Position numbers and translations under genes: made by a program | Assembly: GCA_043769985.1 (NCBI GenBank) | Contig: JAYVIV010000056.1 | Span: 1 to 27,659 of the forward strand | Source of the DNA: Arcicella sp043769985 | GTDB lineage: Bacteria; Bacteroidota; Bacteroidia; Cytophagales; Spirosomataceae | Direction: 5' to 3' | Length of the DNA stretch: 27,659 nt | Notes under the pieces: generated by a model | Told to the model about the DNA's origin: nothing | The model's database searches: none | Seen by the model: the letters and a program-made list of their open reading frames with translations, nothing else | Shown: one piece after another, positions 15,251 to 22,593 of the stretch | How the letters are laid out: each line of letters opens with the position of its first letter | How positions within the stretch are numbered: position 1 is the stretch's first letter

Positions 15251-16081
15251 CTACTTCTCCGAAAACCGCTCCAAAGCCTCCTTCTCCCGCTCACTCAAAC
15301 TATCAAAACCTTTGGCACTAATTTTCTCTAAAATTGCATCAATTTCTTGCTGGCGAGTTGCTTTCCGTTCATTGTATTCATCATCAATATTTTTGTAATC
15401 CTTTTGATTAAAGGTAAATTTTTCGATAAATAGATAATCTGGACGCTTGATAATCAGGAAGATGAATGCCAAAGTTGGCGTAACGACCAAGACAATCGGA
15501 AGATAATTAGTCTGTAAACTTTCTGGATAAAGTCCCACTGCCACCAGCATTCCCAACAAAGCCCCACCCAAATGTGCATCATGCCCGATGTTGCTCATGC
15601 GTGATTTTATGCCGTAAATTGAAATCAACACAAACAGTAATCCGTACATCCAACTGGTTAAGGAGAAAGGTAATAAAAACATCCCAATTTCCATATTCGG
15701 GAAGATGACGATACTCGCAAAAATTATCCCACAAACTGCCCCAGATGCTCCAATGGCAGAATATTGGTTATCAAAACGGTGAATGAAGAGCGAAAGAACG
15801 TTTCCCCCAATCAAACTTACGAAGTAAATAAAGAGAAAATTTGAGCCTCCAATCACGGCTTCAAGCGTTTCGCCAAATGAAAAAAGAGCGTATAAATTGA
15901 AAAGCAAATGCAACCAAGAACCATGCAAAAATCCCGAAGAAATTAGGCGATAATATTCTTTATACTTCAAAATGCCTTCAATATTAAAAGCATATTTATC
16001 AAAAAACGCCTTATTCTGTAAGCCTTGATATGAAAAAATGAAGGTGATTAATGTCAGAAATAATGTTGTTGGACTATTCAT
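15251..16081 (-). CDS. Rhomboid intramembrane serine protease
   Basis: 276 residues. Family marks are H-G-S-W-L-H-L-L-F-N in helix 2, the catalytic serine motif G-A-S-G-A-V, and the catalytic histidine in I-G-H-D-A-H-L-G-G-A. About six membrane helices are followed by a soluble, charged C-terminal tail (about 215-276, ending in a heptad-like E-R-E-K-E-A-L-E-R-F). The serine and histidine are both present, so it should cleave membrane proteins within the bilayer. The gene lies 19 bases after the RloB-like gene on the same strand, so it may share its transcript, and ends 2 bases from the opposing TOPRIM gene. Whether it belongs to the defence cassette or is a neutral neighbour is open. Confidence 0.93.
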   Translation of the reverse strand: MNSPTTLFLTLITFIFSYQGLQNKAFFDKYAFNIEGILKYKEYYRLISSGFLHGSWLHLLFNLYALFSFGETLEAVIGGSNFLFIYFVSLIGGNVLSLFIHRFDNQYSAIGASGAVCGIIFASIVIFPNMEIGMFLLPFSLTSWMYGLLFVLISIYGIKSRMSNIGHDAHLGGALLGMLVAVGLYPESLQTNYLPIVLVVTPTLAFIFLIIKRPDYLFIEKFTFNQKDYKNIDDEYNERKATRQQEIDAILEKISAKGFDSLSEREKEALERFSEK

Positions 16082-16100
16082 GAATTGCGTAAAATAGAGA

Positions 16101-16427
16101 TTATAACTTTGTATTTTCGTGTATTTTAAATAATTCAGGTAACAGAATTTTGATTAACTTAAAAATTTCACTTTTTGAAGAATTATAATCATTTTCAAGA
16201 TGATTTTCTTCTATCCATGCACCATTTTCTATTGCTTTCAAGAGGTTTGGTTGCAAGAGTTTATAGATATTCGCTTGAACCAAATATTGTTGATTTTTAG
16301 TGTAATTCGGAAGATATTTTTGAAGATCTTTCTCTACACTTTCACAATTAGAAAAGGGTTTTGTAGTCCTTACAAAATGCAATAAAAACCAAAATTCAAT
16401 ACATGGATTACTTTCAAAAACTACCAT
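16101..16427 (-). CDS. RloB-like TOPRIM protein, C-terminal half
   Basis: 108 residues if read from the ATG at 16427. The content is the second half of an RloB (AbiLii-like) protein: V-V-F-E-S-N-P-C-I-E-F-W-F-L-L-H-F is the family's conserved S-N-P-x-x-E-x-W-x-L-L-H-F block, followed by a helical tail. It is in the -1 frame relative to the N-terminal half (16421-16747), which it overlaps by 7 bases. Joined at the slippery heptamer (16427-16433) the two make about 215 residues, the usual family size. No convincing ribosome-binding spacing precedes its own ATG. It is therefore best seen as the distal part of one gene, either expressed by frameshifting or broken by a one-base deletion. Confidence 0.72.
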   Translation of the reverse strand: MVVFESNPCIEFWFLLHFVRTTKPFSNCESVEKDLQKYLPNYTKNQQYLVQANIYKLLQPNLLKAIENGAWIEENHLENDYNSSKSEIFKLIKILLPELFKIHENTKL

Positions 16428-16747
16428 CCCTTTCTTCTAAATTCTCTTTTATCGGTCAAATATTTTGCCAAAGTATTGTCAGACAGCACTTTATCCATAT
16501 CAATCAAACAATAAACTTCGTCATAGCCTTGTTCATATAGACTTTCGGCTTTATCAAAAACACCTCTGTAACTCCCTACGTTTTTGGGCAAATCAGGTTT
16601 TAGACTTACATTCCGCAATCCTTCCACTTCTTTCAATTTATCGAAATATATCTTTTCTGTTTGTCCGTCTCCCACAACGGCAATACGCTTGTTTGTAGGT
16701 TTTATGGGTTTGCTATTTCGACTCATTTTTAGGGGTAGATTTTTCAA
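16421..16747 (-). CDS. RloB-like TOPRIM protein, N-terminal half
   Basis: 108 residues from the first ATG; an ATG at 16726 (M8, M-S-R-N-S-K-P) is equally plausible. It carries the first TOPRIM strand R-I-A-V-V-G-D-G-Q-T-E-K-I-Y-F and the D-x-D strand D-E-V-Y-C-L-I-D-M-D-K. In most RloB proteins the first motif reads E-G-x-x-T-E; here the acidic residue is an aspartate (G-D-G-Q-T-E). The frame stops with TAG at 16421-16423, just before the conserved S-N-P-C block that continues in the -1 frame. It overlaps the 3' end of the ATPase gene (stop at 16713), showing translational coupling typical of rloA-rloB pairs. Confidence 0.72.
   Translation of the reverse strand: MKNLPLKMSRNSKPIKPTNKRIAVVGDGQTEKIYFDKLKEVEGLRNVSLKPDLPKNVGSYRGVFDKAESLYEQGYDEVYCLIDMDKVLSDNTLAKYLTDKREFRRKGW
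16427..16433 (-). other. Slippery heptamer A-AAG-GGA at the RloB frame change
   Basis: Read on the minus strand, the last codons of the N-terminal frame are AGA AAG GGA TGG TAG. The heptamer A AAG GGA fits X-XXY-YYZ in the zero frame, the canonical form for tandem -1 slippage. Slippage here leads straight into the C-terminal frame (AAA GGG ATG GTA). The stop codon follows 3 bases later. I see no strong downstream stem, which weakens the case for programmed shifting; a one-base loss in the AAAGGG run is the alternative. Confidence 0.5.
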
Positions 16748-18020
16748 GATAAATACTGCCTAAATTGGGTATAGCTCCAAATTTTCCAATTTTATAAGCA
16801 TTCAAAATAGACGTTCCTTTTCTGATTGTTTTAGTATCAAAATCACTGAGGCTATACAATTTTGTAGCTCCATCGTTTTGTTTTTCAGTAAACCAAATAG
16901 CATCTTTTCTCAAAATATCAGGGTCGTCTAAAAAAGATAAATTATGAGTCGTTACCAACATTTGCGACTGCGTAGAATTAGCCAAAAACGTCATAATAAA
17001 ATGCTTCATTAATTCAGGATGCAGCGAACTTTCTAATTCATCAATGGCTAAAAAAGTAGGTTGAGATAAGACGATTGCCAATGCACCACTCAATCCGTAG
17101 TAACGTTGCGTACCCATTGATTCATTGTCGTAATCTAAATGATAAGTATTTTTATTGCCTTGATTGTCAGTAACTTGGTGGTTGAAAGTAATTTTATATC
17201 TGCGTAAGTCGACTTCCTTTTTTACTTCAATATCACTTATCTGAACATCGGCTTTTTTAATTATTTCTACTACTGTTTTTTTGAATTCACTTTTGTAATT
17301 TTCATCAAAACGGTCAGAATCATTACTAATTCTAATTGTTGTCCAACTGTCAAGGTTCATTCTTGGATAAATAGAAGGAGATACAAACTCCCTAAACCAA
17401 TTTCTTATAGCACTTAAAGGTTCAATATTCACATTTGTTCTACCAATTGCTCCCAAAACAGTTACGTTTGACAAAGTATTTCCCTCTAATTGAATATGCT
17501 GATATTTGTCTATCTCAATGGTACTTCCAAATTTTATTTTTGAAAGTTTCTTTTCTGTGTCAGTTGTACGGATATATACTTCTGCAAGCCTTCCGTTAGG
17601 CGAATAATGCAAGGTTTCTTCTAAGATAAAATCCTGATTAAATGTTATAGAATAAGTATAGCGAACACCGTAAACATAGAATACTAATTGAAAAAAGGAA
17701 GGATAATGAGACGATTTTTCATTAAATTGAAATGGTAAAAAATCTAATTTATCGTCCTTCTGTGGAGGGTATATTCTTGACCTAATAAAACTTAATCTAT
17801 CTAAAATGAGTTTGGCAACTAAAAAATCAAATGCCTTAATAAAGGTAGTTTTCCCCGAAGCATTTGGTCCATACAAAATGCCTAATTTCAAAATACGTAC
17901 GCCTGGACTAACTTCAACACAATAATAATCTTCTAATGTTGTATCTTTGGTGGCTTCAAAGCTTAAAGTCTGCCTTTCCTTAATTGGACCAAAGTTTTCT
18001 ATATGAAATTCAAGAATCAT
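16713..18020 (-). CDS. RloA/AbiLi-like AAA ATPase
   Basis: The open frame extends to 18062, but M-I-L-E-F-H-I-E-N-F-G-P-I at 18020 is the usual family start and gives 435 residues. Motifs: Walker A G-P-N-A-S-G-K-T, signature E-S-M-G-T-Q-R-Y-Y-G-L, Walker B F-L-A-I-D-E-L-E-S-S-L-H-P with the normal D-E pair, H-loop M-L-V-T-T-H-N-L, and the C-terminal Y-K-I-G-K-F-G-A-I-P typical of RloA-type ATPases. Such proteins are found next to RloB and with restriction-modification loci, and the AbiL pair of lactococci gives phage resistance. The TOPRIM gene overlaps its end. It is divergent from the YkgJ gene, with 90 bases for both promoters. Probably the sensor or regulator of the pair. Confidence 0.85.
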   Translation of the reverse strand: MILEFHIENFGPIKERQTLSFEATKDTTLEDYYCVEVSPGVRILKLGILYGPNASGKTTFIKAFDFLVAKLILDRLSFIRSRIYPPQKDDKLDFLPFQFNEKSSHYPSFFQLVFYVYGVRYTYSITFNQDFILEETLHYSPNGRLAEVYIRTTDTEKKLSKIKFGSTIEIDKYQHIQLEGNTLSNVTVLGAIGRTNVNIEPLSAIRNWFREFVSPSIYPRMNLDSWTTIRISNDSDRFDENYKSEFKKTVVEIIKKADVQISDIEVKKEVDLRRYKITFNHQVTDNQGNKNTYHLDYDNESMGTQRYYGLSGALAIVLSQPTFLAIDELESSLHPELMKHFIMTFLANSTQSQMLVTTHNLSFLDDPDILRKDAIWFTEKQNDGATKLYSLSDFDTKTIRKGTSILNAYKIGKFGAIPNLGSIYLEKSTPKNESK

Positions 18021-18110
18021 AATTTTATTGTATATTTTTACCGAAATAACGCAAAAAATCAATGTAAAATTCTATTTTACTTATTTTAATTTGTTTTCAA
18101 ACATCATTCC

Positions 18111-18635
18111 ATGATTTATACAGAAGAAACCATTAAAGAATTTCATAGACAAAATCGCTTGAAATTTACAGAAAATAAAAAATTCTTTGAGCGACTCAAA
18201 AATAAGAAAATCAAGAAATTAGATCAAGAATTTCACACAAAACATGAAGAAGTTTTTGACGAAATTGATTGCTTGAAATGTGCTAATTGTTGCAAAACTA
18301 CGAGCCCAATTTTTAAAGATGTGGATATTGACAGAATCGCCAAACACCTCAGAATTCGCCCTGCGGAACTCGTAAAGCAACATTTGCATCTTGATTCAGA
18401 CCAAGATTATGTTCTCAATTCAACACCATGTACTTTTTTGGGTTCGGATAATTATTGTTCTATTTATGAATATCGCCCCAAGGCTTGCCGTGAATATCCG
18501 CATACCGATCGTAAAAATATAGCAGGAATTTTACCTTTAACTTTGGAGAATACGCAGGTGTGTCCAGCTGTTTTTGAAATGGTTGAGCAACTTAAAAGTG
18601 CGGGGTTAGGAGGGAAGCATGAAAGTGTAATGTGA
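18111..18635 (+). CDS. YkgJ-family cysteine-cluster protein
   Basis: 174 residues. The family's metal-binding cysteines are all present: C54-L-K-C57-A-N-C60-C61, then P-C107 (S-T-P-C-T-F-L), C116 (D-N-Y-C-S-I-Y) and C126 followed by R-E-Y-P. These proteins probably coordinate zinc or an iron-sulfur cluster; the biochemical role is unsettled (domain UPF0153/CxxCxxCC). The protein is cytosolic, with no signal or membrane segment, and has a lysine-rich N-terminal helix. It is divergent from the RloA-like gene and precedes the ROK gene by about 100 bases; co-regulation with either is not shown. Confidence 0.9.
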   Translation: MIYTEETIKEFHRQNRLKFTENKKFFERLKNKKIKKLDQEFHTKHEEVFDEIDCLKCANCCKTTSPIFKDVDIDRIAKHLRIRPAELVKQHLHLDSDQDYVLNSTPCTFLGSDNYCSIYEYRPKACREYPHTDRKNIAGILPLTLENTQVCPAVFEMVEQLKSAGLGGKHESVM

Positions 18636-18682
18636 TTTTGGAAAGGTTGAACATAAAACGTGGTGTTTTGAAAAATATATAC

Positions 18683-18690
18683 TAATTTTG
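18683..18690 (+). promoter_or_regulatory. Candidate -7 element of the ROK kinase gene
   Basis: TAATTTTG fits TAnnTTTG exactly and lies 49 bases before the preferred ATG (18739). The closest TTTG (18667-18670) is only 12 bases upstream, shorter than the usual 19-21, so the -33 part is uncertain. It overlaps the upstream ATG at 18688, which argues against that start. Confidence 0.4.
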
Positions 18691-18738
18691 AAACTTGATT
18701 ACCTTCAACCCACAATTATAAAAATAAAGTATCATTTA

Positions 18739-19647
18739 ATGGCAACAGAGTATTTAGGTATTGATATTGGCGGAACAAACGTCAAAATGGGAATCGTAAA
18801 TTCTGAGACGGGACAACTCTCTAATTTTTATAGTCATGATACCGAGAGTTGGCGTAAATCAGGGCATTTTGAGGAACGCCTTGGTGATGCAATTTCTTTG
18901 CAACTTATTGACAATAAGGAGATTACAAAGGTAGGAATTGGTTTGCCAGGCATGATTAATTTAGCCAGAACAATACCTATTGAAATCACGGCAATCCCTG
19001 AATTGAATAACGTTCCAATGGTTGATATTTTGAAAAAGCGTTTTCCTAATGTTGAGTTTTATTTAGAAAATGATGCTAATGCAGCTGCCTTAGGCGAATT
19101 TTATTTCGGAGAGGAACGTATTCAAGAAAGCTATATCTTCATAACCTTAGGTACGGGCGTGGGTGGTGCTGCCATCATTGGCAAAAAAGTGTTCACAGGC
19201 GGACGAGGAAATGCGATGGAACCTGGACATACGCCATCTGAAAATGGAAAGGTATTAGAAAGAAATATTGGTAAAAATGAGTTGTTAGCAATGGCAAATG
19301 CCATGCGTAAGTCATACACAGGAACAACACAATTGCCTGACGATGAGACTATTAGTACAACAGGATTAGTAGTCGCTGCTTCGGAAGGAGATGCTTTGGC
19401 ACTCCAAATTTTTGAAAGAGTTGGAGAGTTATTAGGTGAAAATCTTTGTCATTTAATCGCTATTCTTGACATTAATCATATTTTAGTAGGAGGAGGGCTT
19501 TCTGCCTCTTTCGATTTTATTTTGCCAGCGATGAAAGCTAAATTTGCTCAATGGCTTACCAAATATCACGCTGATGGATTAAACATCACACGTGCAACTT
19601 TGGGCAACGATGCTGGACTTTTAGGGGCAGCTTCCTTATGTTTTTAG
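18739..19647 (+). CDS. ROK-family sugar kinase (glucokinase-like)
   Basis: 302 residues from M-A-T-E-Y-L-G-I-D-I-G-G-T-N. The open frame reaches back to 18688, but that start falls in the likely promoter and adds residues foreign to the family. Motifs: phosphate-binding D9-I-G-G-T-N, catalytic region E-N-D-A-N-A-A-A-L-G-E with D112, G-T-G-V-G-G at 138-143, and E161-P-G-H164. The zinc site that most ROK proteins have after G-H (C-x-C-G-x-x-G-C-x-E) is missing: the stretch reads T-P-S-E-N-G-K-V-L-E-R-N-I-G-K with no cysteine. It probably phosphorylates glucose or another hexose with ATP; the first aspartate and active-site N-D-A-N are intact, so it should be active. The next gene, acpP, has its own promoter. 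Confidence 0.88.
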   Translation: MATEYLGIDIGGTNVKMGIVNSETGQLSNFYSHDTESWRKSGHFEERLGDAISLQLIDNKEITKVGIGLPGMINLARTIPIEITAIPELNNVPMVDILKKRFPNVEFYLENDANAAALGEFYFGEERIQESYIFITLGTGVGGAAIIGKKVFTGGRGNAMEPGHTPSENGKVLERNIGKNELLAMANAMRKSYTGTTQLPDDETISTTGLVVAASEGDALALQIFERVGELLGENLCHLIAILDINHILVGGGLSASFDFILPAMKAKFAQWLTKYHADGLNITRATLGNDAGLLGAASLCF

Positions 19648-19706
19648 TAAAATTCATATATAAATTAACACAATTCTTTTCATAGAAATACGGAAGCAAA
19701 AAATAC

Positions 19707-19737
19707 TTTGATAATCTAATTATTATCATCATCTTTG
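19707..19737 (+). promoter_or_regulatory. Promoter of acpP
   Basis: TTTG at 19707-19710 and CATCTTTG at 19730-19737 fit the Bacteroidota -33 (TTTG) and -7 (TAnnTTTG, one mismatch) elements with a 19-base spacer. The ATG of acpP follows 32 bases downstream. Confidence 0.6.
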
Positions 19738-19769
19738 CACCGTTTTTCTAACCAAAATTCGTTCTTAAA

Positions 19770-20006
19770 ATGGCAGACATTGCAGAAAAAGTAAAGAGCA
19801 TTATCGTCGAGAAATTGGGCGTTGACGCAGCAGAAGTTACAACAGAGGCTTCATTCACAAATGATTTGGGTGCAGACTCATTGGATACAGTAGAATTAAT
19901 CATGGAATTTGAAAAGGAATTCAACGTTTCTATTCCAGATGATCAAGCTGAAAATATCCAAACAGTTGGTCAGGCAATTACATATCTTGAAGAAAACGCT
20001 AAGTAA
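19770..20006 (+). CDS. acpP: Acyl carrier protein
   Basis: 78 residues, acidic. The phosphopantetheine attachment serine is S37 in the invariant G-A-D-S-L-D-T-V-E-L-I-M-E-F-E. It carries growing acyl chains in type II fatty acid synthesis. The start M-A-D-I-A-E-K-V-K and the length are standard. It heads the acpP-fabF-rnc cluster, a gene order common in Bacteroidota, and has a well-matched promoter just upstream. A hairpin with a T tract follows (20019-20089), which may end part of the transcripts and let ACP be made in excess over FabF. Confidence 0.97.
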   Translation: MADIAEKVKSIIVEKLGVDAAEVTTEASFTNDLGADSLDTVELIMEFEKEFNVSIPDDQAENIQTVGQAITYLEENAK

Positions 20007-20018
20007 TTGAACTTCTTT

Positions 20019-20089
20019 ATGTGCTAATTTGAAAATAAAATGATGGTTCTTCTCGAACGATTTTTTTATGACAGATTAGCACATTTTTA
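20019..20089 (+). terminator. Hairpin between acpP and fabF
   Basis: A perfect 10-bp outer stem ATGTGCTAAT/ATTAGCACAT (20019-20028 and 20075-20084) encloses 46 bases with a small inner GTTC/GAAC hairpin and is followed by TTTTAT. The long loop is unusual for an intrinsic terminator, so partial termination or mRNA stabilisation of acpP is more likely than a full stop. Confidence 0.5.
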
Positions 20090-20157
20090 TTGATTTTCAG
20101 ATTAATTTGTTCAAATTTGAAGATTGTCCATTACTATAACCAAGAATTTGCTAAAAT

Positions 20158-21408
20158 ATGAAGAGTTTTAAAAGAGTTGTTGTTACGGGTATTGGTGCTT
20201 TGACCCCCATCGGAAATACTGTTCCCGAATTTTGGGAAGGGCTAAAAAATGGCGTGAGTGGTTGCGACTATATCACAAAATTTGATGCTGAAAAATTCCG
20301 TACTCGTTTTGCTTGTGAGTTGAAAAACTTTGATATTACCCAATTTATTCCAGTAAAAGATGCCCGTAGAATGGATCAATTCACGCAGTATGGTATTGTT
20401 GCCTCTGATGAAGCCATTAAAGATTCCGCTCTTGATTTGGAAATAATTGACAAAAATAAAGTAGGAGTGATTTGGGGTTCGGGCATTGGAGGACTAAGAA
20501 CCTTTGAAGATGAAGTTCTTTACTTCGGGAAAGGGGATGGAACGCCAAAATTTAATCCTTTCTTCATTCCAAAAATGATTGCTGATTCTGCATCGGGCAA
20601 TATTTCAATTCGTCACGGCTTTCGGGGAGTGAATTATGCTACGGTTTCGGCTTGCTCATCTGCCAACAATGCTATTATTGATGCTTTCAATTATATTCGT
20701 TTAGGGAGATTGAATGTTTGTGTAACGGGAGGTTCAGAAGCCGCCGTAACTATTGCCAGCGTTGGTGGATTCACTGCCATGCGTGCGATGTCGGAGCGTA
20801 ATGATGATCCTAAAACAGCTTCACGCCCTTATGACAAAGACCGTGATGGTTTTGTAGTAGGAGAGGGGGCAGGGTCTTTGATTTTGGAAGAATACGAACA
20901 CGCAAAAGCTCGTGGAGCAAAAATATATTGTGAGTTAATTGGAGGAGGTTTCTCTTCGGATGCCTATCATATAACGGCTCCCCACCCTGACGGTTTAGGT
21001 GCTTTGTTGTCGATGCAAGATGCCCTTGATGATGCAGGAATTAAGCCCGAAGAAGTGGATTATATCAATACACATGGCACTTCAACACCATTGGGCGACC
21101 CACAGGAATTGAAAGCTATCGTAGATTGTTTTGGTGATCATGCTTATAAATTAAATATCAGTTCAACAAAATCTATGACTGGCCACTTATTGGGTGGTGC
21201 AGGTGCGGTAGAGGCGGTTGCTTGTATTTTGGCAATGCAACATAATTTAGTCCCTCCAACGATTAATCATTTCACCGACGACCCCGACGTTGATAATGCT
21301 TTAAATTTAACATTGAACATAGCTCAACCTCGTGAAATAAACGTTGCCTTAAGCAACGGCTTCGGTTTCGGAGGACATAACGCTACTGTAATTTTTAAGA
21401 AAATCTAA
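20158..21408 (+). CDS. fabF: Beta-ketoacyl-ACP synthase II
   Basis: 416 residues, full length. A condensing enzyme that extends acyl-ACP with malonyl-ACP. The catalytic triad is visible: C166 in V-S-A-C-S-S-A-N, H306 in N-T-H-G-T-S-T-P-L-G-D, and H343 in S-M-T-G-H-L-L-G-G-A-G-A, with K338 before it. The C-terminal S-N-G-F-G-F-G-G-H-N motif is also present. FabF rather than FabB is favoured by position next to acpP and overall length. Start ATG at 20158, 150 bases after acpP. Confidence 0.97.
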   Translation: MKSFKRVVVTGIGALTPIGNTVPEFWEGLKNGVSGCDYITKFDAEKFRTRFACELKNFDITQFIPVKDARRMDQFTQYGIVASDEAIKDSALDLEIIDKNKVGVIWGSGIGGLRTFEDEVLYFGKGDGTPKFNPFFIPKMIADSASGNISIRHGFRGVNYATVSACSSANNAIIDAFNYIRLGRLNVCVTGGSEAAVTIASVGGFTAMRAMSERNDDPKTASRPYDKDRDGFVVGEGAGSLILEEYEHAKARGAKIYCELIGGGFSSDAYHITAPHPDGLGALLSMQDALDDAGIKPEEVDYINTHGTSTPLGDPQELKAIVDCFGDHAYKLNISSTKSMTGHLLGGAGAVEAVACILAMQHNLVPPTINHFTDDPDVDNALNLTLNIAQPREINVALSNGFGFGGHNATVIFKKI

Positions 21409-21421
21409 ATCAATTAATAAT

Positions 21422-21555
21422 TAATAGTTAAAAATTAAAAATTACAAGAGTTAATCAAAATGAACCTGATGTTAGACAATTTTCTTGGAAATGGTTAATT
21501 GCGTGATTATTCATTTTTAAACATCGTTAAATAATTTTTAATTTTTAATTATTAA
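21422..21555. repeat. A/T-only inverted repeat between fabF and rnc
   Basis: TAATAGTTAAAAATTAAAAA (start of the arm 21422-21445) is complementary to 21532-21555 with one or two mismatches and encloses about 85 bases. The arms consist only of A and T apart from a few bases. This wording (AATTTTTAATTTTTAATT) is common between Bacteroidota genes; a function is not evident. The right arm lies 16 bases before the rnc start. Confidence 0.65.
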
Positions 21556-21571
21556 CTTTTAATTAAAAAAT

Positions 21572-22303
21572 ATGCTTTCACCCATACTCGAATTTTTTTC
21601 CAGCGATCCCAAGGACAAGAAGCTGAAAAATGCCATCGAACACATAATAGGCGAAAGTCCGTCTAATCTTACCTTGTATCGTTTGGCTTTCATGCACGCC
21701 TCGGTGTCAAAAGAAACTGTCTCTAAAAGTTATAGGGAATCAAATGAACGCCTTGAGTTTTTGGGAGATGCAGTCTTGGGGATGATTACAGCAGAGTATT
21801 TATTCAAGAAATTTCCGTTTAAAGATGAAGGATTTTTAACCGAAATTCGTTCAAGAATGGTGAGTCGAGAATCGCTTAATGTGGTGGCTCGTAAGATGGG
21901 AATTGATAAATTGGTAGAATACGATGGAAACCGTAAAACTGTTCTCACCCGTACATCCATGTACGGTGATGCCTTCGAGGCATTGATGGGAGCCATTTAC
22001 TTAGACAAAGGTTTCCGCTTTACACGTTCATTCATTATCAAGAAAATTTTAACGCAACACTTTGATATTGACACCGTTGTGTCGAATAATCCCAATTTTA
22101 AATCCCTCATCATTGAGTGGGCTCAGAAAGAAGGAAAGGCGATTAGATTTGATATTGTGGAAGAAGGAGCGAAGCACAACAAAGAATTCACGGCAACGAT
22201 ATATGTGGCTGATGAAGAATTCTCGATCGGACAAGGATATTCTAAGAAAAAAGCTGAACAAACAGCTGCGATGAAGGCTTGTGAGAAGATGGAGTTAAGT
22301 TAA
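21572..22303 (+). CDS. rnc: Ribonuclease III
   Basis: 243 residues. It cleaves double-stranded RNA (rRNA and mRNA processing). The signature N-E-R-L-E-F-L-G-D-A-V-L-G is at 58-70 with E62 and D66. The second acidic pair is in Y-G-D-A-F-E-A-L-M-G-A-I-Y-L-D (about 130-144). A dsRNA-binding domain covers about 172-243 and ends in Q-G-Y-S-K-K-K-A-E-Q-T-A-A-M-K-A. All catalytic residues are present. It is third in the acpP-fabF-rnc cluster and is followed by a strong terminator. The long A/T inverted repeat upstream might itself be a substrate for the enzyme (inference). Confidence 0.96.
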   Translation: MLSPILEFFSSDPKDKKLKNAIEHIIGESPSNLTLYRLAFMHASVSKETVSKSYRESNERLEFLGDAVLGMITAEYLFKKFPFKDEGFLTEIRSRMVSRESLNVVARKMGIDKLVEYDGNRKTVLTRTSMYGDAFEALMGAIYLDKGFRFTRSFIIKKILTQHFDIDTVVSNNPNFKSLIIEWAQKEGKAIRFDIVEEGAKHNKEFTATIYVADEEFSIGQGYSKKKAEQTAAMKACEKMELS

Positions 22304-22329
22304 GGGGCTGTTTTCCTACACATAAATAG

Positions 22330-22367
22330 CGGAAGCCTTTGCAATAAGCGAAGGCTTCCGTTTTGTC
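22330..22367 (+). terminator. Intrinsic terminator of rnc
   Basis: A 10-bp stem CGGAAGCCTT/AAGGCTTCCG with an 11-base loop, followed by TTTTGTCTT, 27 bases after the rnc stop. Confidence 0.85.
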
Positions 22368-22393
22368 TTCACAAATTATAGTTTAATTGAAAC

Positions 22394-22425
22394 AACGTTG
22401 CGGAGGTTCAAAACTCCACGACGTT
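22394..22425. repeat. Short palindrome AACGTTGCGGAG
   Basis: AACGTTGCGGAG (22394-22405) and CTCCACGACGTT (22414-22425) pair with two mismatches around an 8-base loop. It has no T tract. It lies between the rnc terminator and the next gene and may be a REP-like repeat or part of a leader. Confidence 0.55.
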
Positions 22426-22593
22426 CAGCAACATTATTTTTCTTGTAAATTGCTGTAGAAAGTAAATTAATTTATCCCATCAAAAATCTTTGGTTTAGTT
22501 TTTGCGTTCTTTCTTTGAGTAGATGTAAATTTGATTAAGTTTATTTTGTCTTGCCAATAAACACAAAACCTTAAAAATCCCCTGCCAGAAAGC

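Noticed and set aside
18020..18062. Longer N-terminus of the RloA-like ATPase
   Set aside because: The added residues (M-I-F-C-V-I-S-V-K-I-Y-N-K-I) are foreign to the family, which begins at M-I-L-E-F-H-I-E-N-F.
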